From Lineus longissimus (Eukaryota > Nemertea > Pilidiophora > Heteronemertea > Lineidae), in NCBI RefSeq assembly GCF_910592395.1, contig NC_088325.1, forward strand, positions 8,684,109 to 8,748,108: a stretch of 64,000 nucleotides of DNA. Reading direction: 5' to 3'. Position 1 is the first letter of the stretch. Every line of letters begins with the position of its first letter. The notes under the pieces were generated by a model. The model ran no database searches, had not been told where the DNA came from, and saw only the letters and a list, made by a program, of their open reading frames with translations. Shown here in pieces: positions 20,193-28,877 of the stretch. A program made the position numbers and the translations under genes.

Positions 20193-21404
20193 ATGGATGG
20201 AGCAATATTTGATAATCAAAATGGTATGATGAATCAGAATAATATGATGAATCAGAATAATATGATGAATCAGAATAATATGATGAATCATGATAATATG
20301 ATGAATCATGATAATATGATGAATCAAAATATTCAGAAGTTTTTGTATTATTTGCATCAAAATAATATGTTAAATCAAAATATGATAAATCAGATGATGT
20401 TAAATCAAAATATGATAAATCAGTTTATCTTAAATCAGATTATGTTAAATCAAAACATGGAAAATCAGAATAATATGATGAATCAAAATATGGAAAATCA
20501 GAATAATATGATGAATCAAAATATGGAAAATCAACCTACAATTTATTGTGTTAAGTGCTGTGAAAAGAAACCTGAAATTAATTTTGAAAAGAACAGGCGT
20601 AATAAACTACTTGATTACTGTAAAGAATGTGGTTCAAGTAAAATCAAGGTATGTAATAAATGTTATGAAAATAAATTACTAAGTGATGGTGAATTTGGTA
20701 AAGACGGAAATAGAGGTAACTGCAGATCATGTTTTAATTCATATTACAAAAAGGATTACCTTGACCAAAATGGTAATAGAGACAGACACAAAATTAGAGT
20801 TGGTCTAAACCGCATTTCTAAGGGAGAGTGTACTCGAGCTCTGCTCTCAGGACGAAGTCCGACCGGTAATTCATCATTCAATCTAGGATGTACAGACAGT
20901 TTCTTCTCACAGTGGTTAGAGTACCAGAGGAGTCTATCTCCAATAGGACAAAGTCCCGAGAACAGAGTTCGAATAGTAGAAGAAGAGTTGGATCATGTCT
21001 TACCAATCAAGGAATTCAAAGATAAACCTGAACTGTGCTTTGCTTGGTTTAACATTAGACCAATGTCTAAAACACAAAACAGACAGAAGAGTGCTAAAGT
21101 AGACTACACACTATTTAAGGATCAATTGGATAGGTCAATGGATTTCATGGTAAAAATGAGAAGTGAAAACTGGTTTGTCTTTCGAGACCAGGATGTAATA
21201 CCAAATTGGAAAATAGTGATATCACAGCATTTCGGGGATTATCTTCGTGATGAAAATATGATTCTGCTTGATAGATTATCGAATTTAAATAATAACATGA
21301 GAATGAACCAGATCATTAACATATGTAGTCAGACAGAAATCATAAACGAGATGATTAAGTTGAATAATAGACTTGAAAGAAATTTACTCTTTGCAGTGAA
21401 TTGA
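20193..21404 (+). CDS. HNH-like nuclease with zinc-ribbon and Asn/Met repeat tail
   Basis: 403 residues. The first about 115 are short repeats built from MNQNN and NMMN words. Then come paired CxxC motifs (CVKCCEKK, YCKECGSS, CNKCYEN, CRSCFN), likely zinc-binding, then a module with LGCTDSFFSQWLEYQ and a DHVLPI...CFAWFNIRPMS block that matches the HNH-type endonuclease pattern seen in large DNA viruses and in element B (49304-49780). Two mini-hairpin copies are read in frame (20831-20865, TRALLSGRSPTG; and 20945-20972). Function may be DNA cleavage during replication or homing; this is inferred. The start is GAAATGG, so the repeat tail is translated. Confidence 0.7.
   Translation: MDGAIFDNQNGMMNQNNMMNQNNMMNQNNMMNHDNMMNHDNMMNQNIQKFLYYLHQNNMLNQNMINQMMLNQNMINQFILNQIMLNQNMENQNNMMNQNMENQNNMMNQNMENQPTIYCVKCCEKKPEINFEKNRRNKLLDYCKECGSSKIKVCNKCYENKLLSDGEFGKDGNRGNCRSCFNSYYKKDYLDQNGNRDRHKIRVGLNRISKGECTRALLSGRSPTGNSSFNLGCTDSFFSQWLEYQRSLSPIGQSPENRVRIVEEELDHVLPIKEFKDKPELCFAWFNIRPMSKTQNRQKSAKVDYTLFKDQLDRSMDFMVKMRSENWFVFRDQDVIPNWKIVISQHFGDYLRDENMILLDRLSNLNNNMRMNQIINICSQTEIINEMIKLNNRLERNLLFAVN
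20213..20530 (+). repeat. in-frame tandem repeat (about 15 bp units)
   Basis: Repeated AATATGATGAATCAG-like units, partly degenerate, encoding the Met-Asn-Gln-rich tail of the HNH-like protein. Copy-number variation by slippage is likely. The matching element B protein lacks this tail and has a kinase domain in its place. Confidence 0.9.
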
Positions 21405-21423
21405 TTTTATTTTACTTAATTAA

Positions 21424-21711
21424 ATGAATAGAACTTGGGGTTACACAAAACGACCACGTAATTGGAAAGAAAGATTAGAACGATTTCATAGAGAATTAGA
21501 GGCAGAAGTAGAGTCAAAGTTGGAGTCTGGTCCCGAAAAACCTTTAAAACCTGCTGGGCCTGCTGGGACAGAAAAACCTGTTGGGTCAGAAAAACCTGTT
21601 GGGTCAGAAAAACCTTTAAAATTTAATGTACAACAAAAACCTGTAGTGTCTGCAGGATCAACACTAAACACTAGAAATGACAGAACAACTGATTCTAGTT
21701 ATTCCCACTAA
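21424..21711 (+). CDS. short proline/lysine-rich Polinton protein
   Basis: 95 residues. It opens with a basic RTWGYTKRPRNWKERL block, then low-complexity repeats of EKPVGSEKP and a serine/threonine tail. A relative of its first residues stands at 56397 in element B (SRIWGYSKRP), in the same position before the 21716-type gene, which supports it as a real conserved gene. Start TTAAATG, 4 bp before the next start after its stop. Unknown role; basic N terminus could bind DNA or another virion protein. Confidence 0.55.
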   Translation: MNRTWGYTKRPRNWKERLERFHRELEAEVESKLESGPEKPLKPAGPAGTEKPVGSEKPVGSEKPLKFNVQQKPVVSAGSTLNTRNDRTTDSSYSH

Positions 21712-21715
21712 TTAA

Positions 21716-22375
21716 ATGGATGGAGACAATAAGGTTTATCCAGATTTAAGTAATTTAAACTCTGAAAGTCATTTGAACTATGAAAGGTATGAAAAGCATA
21801 CAGAAAGTAACCCTCAGGCTTTCAGACTACAACAAATATGTGAGGTTAAGAGTTTCTTAGAAAGCGAGATTGAATTTAGAAGAAAGATATTTTCAAAGTA
21901 CAAAAAAGCATTTAGCGTAATTACTGGCATTAGCCATTTCCTTAATTTAACTAGCGTAGCAGCCGGATCTGTTGGTGTTTCCGCTCTAGCTGGTGTCATC
22001 ACGGCACCGATAGGCTTAGCTTTGGGTGGCGTAACAATAGGTAGTGCCATTATTTCATCAGCCTTAGGCTGGGAGAAAAAGAATATTCTAAGGAAAATTG
22101 AAAAGCATGAGAATATCAGAATGTTGGCAATTTCAAAACTGAAAACAATCAATGATTTGGTTAGTAAAGCCTTAACCGATTCTCACATATCTACAGATGA
22201 GTTTACTTTGATTCTCAAGGAGAAGGAGAAATACATTTCGATGAAAAATGCCATTAGGAAAAAACAAAGGGAGGCAAGTTCAGCTGTTGATGTAGAGTCT
22301 TTAAAGAAGACTTTTTTAGAAGAAGGAAAAAAACTAGCACAGACAGAGATGCTAGAAAAACTAAAAGTTCAGTAA
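21716..22375 (+). CDS. conserved Polinton protein with glycine-rich hydrophobic core
   Basis: 219 residues. An N-terminal polar part, then EIEFRRKIFSKYKKAF, then a long hydrophobic Gly/Ala segment (about residues 80-115, VGVSALAGVITAPIGLALGG) and a C-terminal helical part with ISKLKTINDLVSKAL and LKEKEKYISM. I recognise this layout as a frequent Polinton-associated family of unknown function; the glycine-rich segment suggests membrane insertion, perhaps a virion membrane-active protein. A frameshifted relative lies at 56460-56985. Start TTAAATGG. Confidence 0.75.
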   Translation: MDGDNKVYPDLSNLNSESHLNYERYEKHTESNPQAFRLQQICEVKSFLESEIEFRRKIFSKYKKAFSVITGISHFLNLTSVAAGSVGVSALAGVITAPIGLALGGVTIGSAIISSALGWEKKNILRKIEKHENIRMLAISKLKTINDLVSKALTDSHISTDEFTLILKEKEKYISMKNAIRKKQREASSAVDVESLKKTFLEEGKKLAQTEMLEKLKVQ

Positions 22376-22383
22376 ATCATATA

Positions 22384-22480
22384 GGACTCGAGCTCTGCTC
22401 TCAGGACGAAGTCGGACTAGGACAAGGTCCCGAGAACAAAGTTCGACTCGAGCTATGCTCTCAAGACGAAGTCGGACTAA
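22384..22480. repeat. cluster of three mini-hairpin repeats
   Basis: Three adjoining units between the convergent 3' ends of the 21716 gene (+) and PolB (-): GAGCTCTGCTC with GGACGAAGTC, then GGACAAGGTCC with GAACAAAGTTC, then GAGCTATGCTC. A fourth lies at 22592-22624 (GAACTTTGTTC, GGACGTAGTCC). The GC pair in the first stem is replaced by AT on both arms in two units, a compensatory change. Confidence 0.85.
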
Positions 22481-22623
22481 ATAGTCCTAATCCTAATTTG
22501 GTGTATCACTATCACTATTATCATGACTTCGGTGTTAGGGATGAATTTCACCAAGTAACACTACCATCAGCACCACCCTATTCATTAGTTTAATCGAACT
22601 TTGTTCTCTGGACGTAGTCCGAC

Positions 22624-25600
22624 TCAAGCGAAGTTTGAATCGCTGTAATCTATGTAGCCTTCATAATACATTCCAAATGGTAAGGTGCTTATTCCATCTT
22701 CAAGTATGAACCTCTTGTCATCAAAAGGACTGAGGCTTTTTTTGTCAACTTCTTCCAAATAGATTTGGTGTTTATCTGATCTTAAGTGTCTCATCTTGTG
22801 GTAAAATGACCTACTCTTTTCAAGACAATCAACATAGTCATCAAATGAGATATTTCTCCTTACTACATTCTTGGCAATACCCTTCAATTTCTTAGAATCG
22901 TAATCTTTTGTCGAGCCTTGCTCTCCAGACATAGTCTTGGTCCTGTAAGCGTACATCTTACTTCTCAGGGCAATGAATTCAGTCATCTCTACTCCTCCTA
23001 GCTCATCCTTAAAGTAGCCTGGTACCTTCTTCTTACTGGTGTCATAGAGTGGATGATCTTTTGGATAATTACTGAAGTCAAAATAGTGTCTCAACTCCTT
23101 TAAGTCTTTAGTTAAGTCATTAGTATTAATGTTATGTACAAAGGAATCTGTATCTAGATACAGCAGTTCAATATTTTTCTCACCAAAGTACGGTTGAAGA
23201 ACTTCATAATAGAATTCATACATTAATAATTTAGACAATTCAAGTACTGAAGCTCCTATGTAGATTGGTTTGTTGAATTTCATTGATGTTTTCCTCATGC
23301 TAATAGCAGCATTATGTTCGTCAAATACGCATATCGATGAAAACCTGGGATTGGCCATTACATTCCTGGCTCTCTCACCGTCCGATACAAATTCAATTTC
23401 AACCCTGTTCCTTACATTCTCACAAGTTTTTCCATAGAACGCATTGTTCATTAATTTAAAGTAATCTTTCTCAAAATCAGTCTTAGAATCCATACGTCTT
23501 TTAGTGTTAAAATCAATGTATGGTGCTAACCACTTTGATTGTTTAAAGCTTATCACTGAATGAACCCTCTTAAGTACCATTCCGTGCTTTAGGTAAAATT
23601 GTAGCATTCTGTAATGCACTATGTAATTAGTTTTATCCTTTTGTGTTAGTATTAGTTTCTCTACATTTGATCTTTTATCATCGCCCAGTAACTCTCTCTG
23701 GTAAGGACTTAATTCATCATCTTCAATAAAGAGAGATTCGGGACAGAATGGAAAGTTCCTTGACTTAAATTTAATATTTCCTGGATACTCCAAATCAACC
23801 TCTAAAAAGTAGCCTACTTCACTATCACTTGGAATTGCCATAATCTGCTCTTTACTGATAACATTCATGTTAAGTCGAACCTTGTTCTCTGGACTTTGTC
23901 CTAGTCGAGCTTTGTCCTGAGAGCATAGCTCGAGTGGATCAATATCTATCATTTCAAAACTACCATAGGGTTGAGGTTCCATCATGGACCAGCCGTAGAG
24001 ATTATTTGCGTCTACGTAGAGTAGTTTGTGGTGTTCATCTGCCTTGACATGTCTTGTTCCCATAACACCCGAAATTCCACCTCGTATTGCTTTCTCAAAA
24101 GTAAGTATGATGTTGGTATCAGTCAGTAGTTCTAGGTTTATTCCTGTGTACTTCAAACCAGCTTGCCAGGTTAGGCCTGGTGCCGAGTAACAGTGACAGG
24201 GATCTATCTGAAAGTAGTTCAAATTGACATCCCTGAATTTCTCAAATAAATCAGCTAAAAGGATCACATCAGTTTTGAGGTAGAGGTCAATGAACTCACC
24301 GTGATTCCTGATCTTGAAATGATCCCATATTACCTTAGCCTCATCATAGGCAGAATCAGGTGCCATTTCATTTTTCAATTCGTCAAAAAACATAGACTTT
24401 TCTAGGTAAGTAACATTGTAGCTTTCATGTGATGTGTAAAAAGAGTAAGGTACTGAACCCTTCTTCCTCAATAGCTTAAAGTCAGTGGTATTTGGGAACA
24501 GCTGTCTGGTAATTTTAAAATCATCATCCAACATTGATTTGGTTATGTTGTCTAAACTGGACTGCAGGAATCTGTACGAGTCCAAAAACCTGAAACAACC
24601 GAACTGAAATGAAATGTATTCCTCTGATGTTTTGGCAAGTATTTTCAGTTTCTTGTACTTCGGTAGCTTATTCATTAATTCTTTAATAAATAAGTGAGAA
24701 TCGTAATTACTGAGATTGTGAAAAAACACTGGAACAAACATAGCTTTCTTTTCATTCAAATTACACGAGTTGTGAGCAGCACCTCGATATCTACCACAGT
24801 AGTGATCATGATCCTTGACCTTGTCATATCCCAAAGGTTGATTACAATAGTAACAATGTGTTTCTAATTGATATTTATGCCAGTCTTCATCTGTCATTGT
24901 TAGAGGAAAGTTACAGTTCAATAAATTAGAGAATTGTTCTTCCATCCTGATTAACCAATTACAGAACACATCTACAACATCAGCACCCCTGTGAGACACA
25001 TACTGGCTACTGTAAAGGTGTGTGTAGTCTGAGTGAACATAAACACCAACAGCTGATGCATTTTGTTTAAAAAGTTTCTTTGAACTCGGTTCTTTCATCA
25101 TAGGTGGCTCTACTGATACTACTGGTATGTTGCCTTCGGCAGAAGAACAAGGTTCGCTTATCGCTTCGAAATCAGCATAGATCACAAACGGAACTCTATT
25201 TTTGAATGAGTGTTTTTCAAATTTAATTTGTGACCATTTACTGTTAGGTGGAGGCAAAGTAATCTTACAGTAATCGTGTTCTCCACATTTCTTTTTATGT
25301 TTATCTAGTGTTGACTTCCTGTAAAAGTAATTCATGCATCTCCTGCAAAGATACACTCTATGAGCTAGTGTCCTGAAGAAAAGATTGATGTCTCTTATGT
25401 ACATGAAATGGTCCTTGAAATAGAGCAGATCAATGACATCATCATCATCATAATTCTTGGACAGGTAGAGAGGTTCTAGTTTTGCCTCACAGGTGCTCTT
25501 AGCCCATTCGTTCTCTAACTTGAACACATTAATCTTGAGATTATTATCACTCTCTATCTTAGGGATATCCTTTTGAATACATACAGGAAATGATTTGATT

Positions 25601-26367
25601 TTGATATCGGTAGTGATATTGAATGTACTCTCGAGCTCTGCTCTCAGGACAAAGTCCGTCTCTGGATTTTCTTTCATATATTTAGCGGCCAATAAAGACC
25701 AGAGAAAACATTTATTGTCATTTGATTCCACATTTATTACTGCTTTTGTTTTAAATGGTAATTTAGTGTAATGACCACCTTTACACCTCTTGTAAGAACA
25801 GATGGTCATGTTACAAGACTCTATTTTATTTAAAGTAAGTCCAGAACCTTGAAAGTACCTTTCCTCAATCTGTGTCTTAATGTAGTTTAACTGGTTGGTT
25901 ATGGCATAAATTGCCTGGTTCCTTGAAATTATGCTTTCCATTGGAGACTGTATGGGGTGTGTTACACTTTCACCCTGACGATCAAACTGAGCAAATACTG
26001 ATATGCTAATTTTGTGATGGTAATCATTGAGTTGAAATAATACCTCCTCTAATTTATCTCTGTATTCATACACTTGTTTAGCTTCTCTGTCAATCTTCAA
26101 ACTAATGGTGACTACAGGCTTGCCAAATTGTTTTACTATTTCTATTCCACTCACTTTCTTTATGCCATCTAGCTCATTTTCCTCAAATGCAAGTTTCTTA
26201 TCCATAGTTTTAGGGATCAGTGATTGGGCTCGGGGTTGAGCAATAGGGACATAATCCGGATTTAATTTACTTAAGTGACCTTTGGTTCTCCTGTGAATAG
26301 CCATATTATTGTAGGATATGTACTTGTCACATGTAGTGCAAAGTATTTTCTGATTCTTATCAGTCAT
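22624..26367 (-). CDS. polB: protein-primed family B DNA polymerase
   Basis: 1247 residues from the ATG at 26367 (a longer frame begins at a TTG and is not used). An N-terminal C2H2-like finger (CTTCDKYISYNNMAIHRR), exonuclease motif FVIYADFEA near residue 400, a zinc/HNH-like block (CYYCNQPLGY, KDHDHYCGRYRGAAHNSC) near 525, polymerase motifs with NAFYGKTCENVRNR and the catalytic YLDTDSF near 1070. It would replicate the element with terminal-protein priming. Three mini-hairpin copies are translated in frame: near residues 240-252 (25630-25660), 810-831 (23873-23935) and 1142-1151 (22911-22939). The first two are absent from the element B polymerase at the same points. Frame fully open. Confidence 0.96.
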   Translation of the reverse strand: MTDKNQKILCTTCDKYISYNNMAIHRRTKGHLSKLNPDYVPIAQPRAQSLIPKTMDKKLAFEENELDGIKKVSGIEIVKQFGKPVVTISLKIDREAKQVYEYRDKLEEVLFQLNDYHHKISISVFAQFDRQGESVTHPIQSPMESIISRNQAIYAITNQLNYIKTQIEERYFQGSGLTLNKIESCNMTICSYKRCKGGHYTKLPFKTKAVINVESNDNKCFLWSLLAAKYMKENPETDFVLRAELESTFNITTDIKIKSFPVCIQKDIPKIESDNNLKINVFKLENEWAKSTCEAKLEPLYLSKNYDDDDVIDLLYFKDHFMYIRDINLFFRTLAHRVYLCRRCMNYFYRKSTLDKHKKKCGEHDYCKITLPPPNSKWSQIKFEKHSFKNRVPFVIYADFEAISEPCSSAEGNIPVVSVEPPMMKEPSSKKLFKQNASAVGVYVHSDYTHLYSSQYVSHRGADVVDVFCNWLIRMEEQFSNLLNCNFPLTMTDEDWHKYQLETHCYYCNQPLGYDKVKDHDHYCGRYRGAAHNSCNLNEKKAMFVPVFFHNLSNYDSHLFIKELMNKLPKYKKLKILAKTSEEYISFQFGCFRFLDSYRFLQSSLDNITKSMLDDDFKITRQLFPNTTDFKLLRKKGSVPYSFYTSHESYNVTYLEKSMFFDELKNEMAPDSAYDEAKVIWDHFKIRNHGEFIDLYLKTDVILLADLFEKFRDVNLNYFQIDPCHCYSAPGLTWQAGLKYTGINLELLTDTNIILTFEKAIRGGISGVMGTRHVKADEHHKLLYVDANNLYGWSMMEPQPYGSFEMIDIDPLELCSQDKARLGQSPENKVRLNMNVISKEQIMAIPSDSEVGYFLEVDLEYPGNIKFKSRNFPFCPESLFIEDDELSPYQRELLGDDKRSNVEKLILTQKDKTNYIVHYRMLQFYLKHGMVLKRVHSVISFKQSKWLAPYIDFNTKRRMDSKTDFEKDYFKLMNNAFYGKTCENVRNRVEIEFVSDGERARNVMANPRFSSICVFDEHNAAISMRKTSMKFNKPIYIGASVLELSKLLMYEFYYEVLQPYFGEKNIELLYLDTDSFVHNINTNDLTKDLKELRHYFDFSNYPKDHPLYDTSKKKVPGYFKDELGGVEMTEFIALRSKMYAYRTKTMSGEQGSTKDYDSKKLKGIAKNVVRRNISFDDYVDCLEKSRSFYHKMRHLRSDKHQIYLEEVDKKSLSPFDDKRFILEDGISTLPFGMYYEGYIDYSDSNFA

Positions 26368-26423
26368 TCTATTTATTAGATTAAAATTTATTAAATTCAA
26401 TAAATCTCTTGAATTAAATAGAA

Positions 26424-27437
26424 ATGGACTTCATAATCAATGAACAAGAATGTAATGAAGCCAAATTTGAGTACTACTTAACAGACCAATTAGACATAAA
26501 TTCCATTACTTTGAAATCGATAACCTTTTACAATTCATGGTGGACAGGTGATTTTCTACCAGAGGGAATCAGGATTTTCTCATTTCTAGTCGAAATAACC
26601 AGAATTACAAAACATGAGCCCTTAGATAAAAAAATATGGTGTAGGACATTATTTGCTCCTGGACTTGAAACAGATACACTTGAAAAGGAAGTCATGAAAA
26701 TTTGCGAACGGCAGTTGGAAAATGATTCTACCACAACTAAAGACACCATTACTCAATACACATTTCCATACTCTCGACATTTTAGTTTAAGTGAGTTTTG
26801 TGAGGTATGGCAAAAATACATAAAAGAAATTGGAATAAGCCATGTGAAAATTTACTGTGATAACAATAATTACATAACCCTTGAACTTACAGAGGATAAA
26901 GAGTACCCTCTGAAAGTAGACAAGTTAGATAAAAATGAAAAAATCAAGATTGAGAGAAACACAGAAGGTTTTCAAATAAGCAAAACCATAAGAGAGGTGA
27001 TAGAAATACAGCTCACAGTGGTGAATGAGTGGTTTGGCTTTAAGCAAACTAAATTCACCAAGAAAGGAAAATACTACTCCACAAGACCACTCAACTTTTA
27101 CAGGAAATATCTATTCCTGCAAGCTAATTTGGTTGACAAAGCTAATACCCTCTACAACAATAAACCATCTAACATTTTCTGCATCATACCTGTAGAAGAT
27201 GGTGACCAAATAAAAATGCAGCGATACGAACCGAATTGTAAGAAAACGATAAATAAGTGTACTAATCACATAAAATTCGAAATCACTGATGAGAATGGTA
27301 AGCTAGTTAATTTCAGAGGAACAGAGGTTTCTTTAGAGTTAAGAATCGAGCAGAGCTCTCTGGCCTTTGTCCTAGACGGACTTCGTCCTGAGAGCTCTGC
27401 TCGACCACCTGATGAGATCATTCCATTAAAGGAATAG
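26424..27437 (+). CDS. second penton-like / virion protein
   Basis: 337 residues. Starts DFIINEQECNEAKFEYY, has IYNSWW-like and FSLSEF blocks, a GFKQTKFTKKGKYYSTRPLNFYRKYLF block in the middle, and ends with FEITDENGKLVNFRGTEVSLELRI, which parallels the C-terminal jelly-roll strands of the penton at 17036 (LTDEKGEIIDLNG). So it may be a penton paralogue or a vertex-associated protein. Its last about 30 residues come from two mini-hairpin copies (27345-27405). Degenerate relatives lie at 1-664 and 54950-55476. The divergent polymerase starts 57 bp away. Assignment rests on motif resemblance only. Confidence 0.55.
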   Translation: MDFIINEQECNEAKFEYYLTDQLDINSITLKSITFYNSWWTGDFLPEGIRIFSFLVEITRITKHEPLDKKIWCRTLFAPGLETDTLEKEVMKICERQLENDSTTTKDTITQYTFPYSRHFSLSEFCEVWQKYIKEIGISHVKIYCDNNNYITLELTEDKEYPLKVDKLDKNEKIKIERNTEGFQISKTIREVIEIQLTVVNEWFGFKQTKFTKKGKYYSTRPLNFYRKYLFLQANLVDKANTLYNNKPSNIFCIIPVEDGDQIKMQRYEPNCKKTINKCTNHIKFEITDENGKLVNFRGTEVSLELRIEQSSLAFVLDGLRPESSARPPDEIIPLKE

Positions 27438-27564
27438 TACATTTCTTCTCTTTAACTACAGGTTTAACAAGAGGGTTAAGTCGGACTTCGTCCTGAGAGC
27501 ATAGCTCGATTGATCCCTTCATGACTGCTTCATTCGGACTTTGTCCAGAGAGCATAGCTCGATT
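27345..27564. repeat. four mini-hairpin repeats at a convergent gene end
   Basis: Two units in the C-terminal coding part of the gene at 26424 (27345-27405) and two in that of the convergent gene at 27418 (27479-27511, 27534-27564). All keep the frames open. The two genes overlap by 20 bp here. Confidence 0.85.
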
Positions 27565-27924
27565 CAAGCCTGATCGCTGCTCTTTACTTACTTTTTTAGT
27601 AAGTTTCTTAAACATGATAAATGATGCTAAAATAATTGCACCTAAACCTAGTACATAGACATAAGTATTACTACTAGATTCACGCAGTGATACATCAGTA
27701 TTTTGAGATTGTGGTTCTTCTTCCTCTACTTCTTCTTCCTCCTTTTCCACAACTCTGTTGTTTGGTGAGGAGTCCTGTACTTTAAATGTCGTCTTATCCT
27801 TTTTTATCCTCTTAAATTCCTTAGATCTTCTACCCAGTTCTCTAGACCATGCTAATTGTTTCTCTGATCGAGGTTTCTTAGACACTGAAACTTTAGTAGT
27901 ATCAGTTACAGTTTCAAGTTCCAT
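27418..27924 (-). CDS. basic/acidic single-pass membrane protein
   Basis: 168 residues: a basic N terminus (KQLAWSRELGRRSKEFKRIKKDK), an acidic run (EKEEEEVEEEE), a membrane helix near residues 87-103 (VYVLGLGAIILASFIMF), then a basic segment and a C-terminal part made largely of two mini-hairpin insertions (RAMLSGQSP and ELCSQDEVRL). Start ATAAATGG. Unknown family; layout resembles small Polinton virion proteins. The 3' end overlaps the convergent gene at 26424 by 20 bp. Confidence 0.6.
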   Translation of the reverse strand: MELETVTDTTKVSVSKKPRSEKQLAWSRELGRRSKEFKRIKKDKTTFKVQDSSPNNRVVEKEEEEVEEEEPQSQNTDVSLRESSSNTYVYVLGLGAIILASFIMFKKLTKKVSKEQRSGLNRAMLSGQSPNEAVMKGSIELCSQDEVRLNPLVKPVVKEKKCTIPLME

Positions 27925-27973
27925 TTATCTTGGCCGAATTTAATTCGAACTATGTTCTCATAACCAGGTTAAT

Positions 27974-28825
27974 TTAGTCTTCTTTATCATCACTACCTGT
28001 GATATCTAGACTTTCATCTATTGATTTGTCACATTCAGAGACAGTCATATTTGGTGTATTCATATTTGATGCAGTCATACTCGATGTATTCATAGATGAT
28101 TCCTCATGACAATGACCTAAAGTAATAAGTGTTGTTGAGGCAAGTGCAGTTAATGGTCCCATTCTCAAACTCAACCATCCAAGCCATTTATCCAACTCGT
28201 TAGTTATCAAATAATCATTTCTAAGATCATGGTAAAGATTATCTTCATCATCTATTGGTAATAACCACCTTGATAATTTAGTGTAAGCTTTAATTACTGT
28301 CTTACCCAAAGAATCATTAAGTCTGGCAGCCATCTTTGTTTCATACATTCTATGGTGTTTTAAGATTTCTTTTTCAGTCATATTATCTAAGTCATTAAAA
28401 GTTATTTGTTTATTAAGGAAATCCTTGCTTTTACCAGTTGCAACTAGAATCTCTAAGTCTTGTTTGGCTTTAAGGCCACTATCAGTCAAATAGTTCAAAT
28501 TTTGTTGATTGCTGGTCGGACTTTGTCCTGAGAGCGTAGCTCGAGTTGAGCCTAGTTGGCAACTAGAATTGACTATTCCTTGACTGGGATTAACTATTCC
28601 TTGACTAGGATTAACAAAATTTGAACTATTCAACTGCTTGTTTGAAACTTGTTGATTTGTAGAGCAGTTCTGTTGAAAGTTAGTTCTGTTTTGTTGGTAA
28701 CTACCAGTGTTCTGTTGGTTAGAAGCCCCAACTCGAGCTAAGCTCTCAGGACTCATAACACCAATCTGTTTCATCTGTTGTTCAATCACTGCAGATGTCT
28801 GACTATTCATTTGCTGATTATTCAT
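27974..28825 (-). CDS. conserved Polinton protein with Asn/Gln-rich N terminus
   Basis: 283 residues. The first 115 are Gln/Asn/Ser-rich and include two in-frame mini-hairpin copies (MSPESLARV at 28731-28755; RATLSGQSPT at 28514-28546). A conserved core follows: MTEKEILKHHRMYETKMAARLNDSLGK, then LPIDDEDNLYHDL, then LDKWLGWLSLRMGPLTAL. I recognise this core from other Polintons but know no function. The tail is Met/Ser/Thr-rich. Start TTAAATG. The insertions fall only in the low-complexity part, not the core. Confidence 0.7.
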   Translation of the reverse strand: MNNQQMNSQTSAVIEQQMKQIGVMSPESLARVGASNQQNTGSYQQNRTNFQQNCSTNQQVSNKQLNSSNFVNPSQGIVNPSQGIVNSSCQLGSTRATLSGQSPTSNQQNLNYLTDSGLKAKQDLEILVATGKSKDFLNKQITFNDLDNMTEKEILKHHRMYETKMAARLNDSLGKTVIKAYTKLSRWLLPIDDEDNLYHDLRNDYLITNELDKWLGWLSLRMGPLTALASTTLITLGHCHEESSMNTSSMTASNMNTPNMTVSECDKSIDESLDITGSDDKED

Positions 28826-28877
28826 TTAAAATTATGGAAAAAATGACTGTTAAGTGCAAAATGCTGTTTTCACAACT

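Noticed and set aside
20193-20535. Met/Asn/Gln repeat region as a non-coding microsatellite only
   Set aside because: It is in frame with the conserved downstream domain and has a Polinton-like start, so it is probably translated.
26368-26400. Eleven extra N-terminal codons of PolB
   Set aside because: They begin at TTG; the first ATG at 26367 is a better eukaryotic start.
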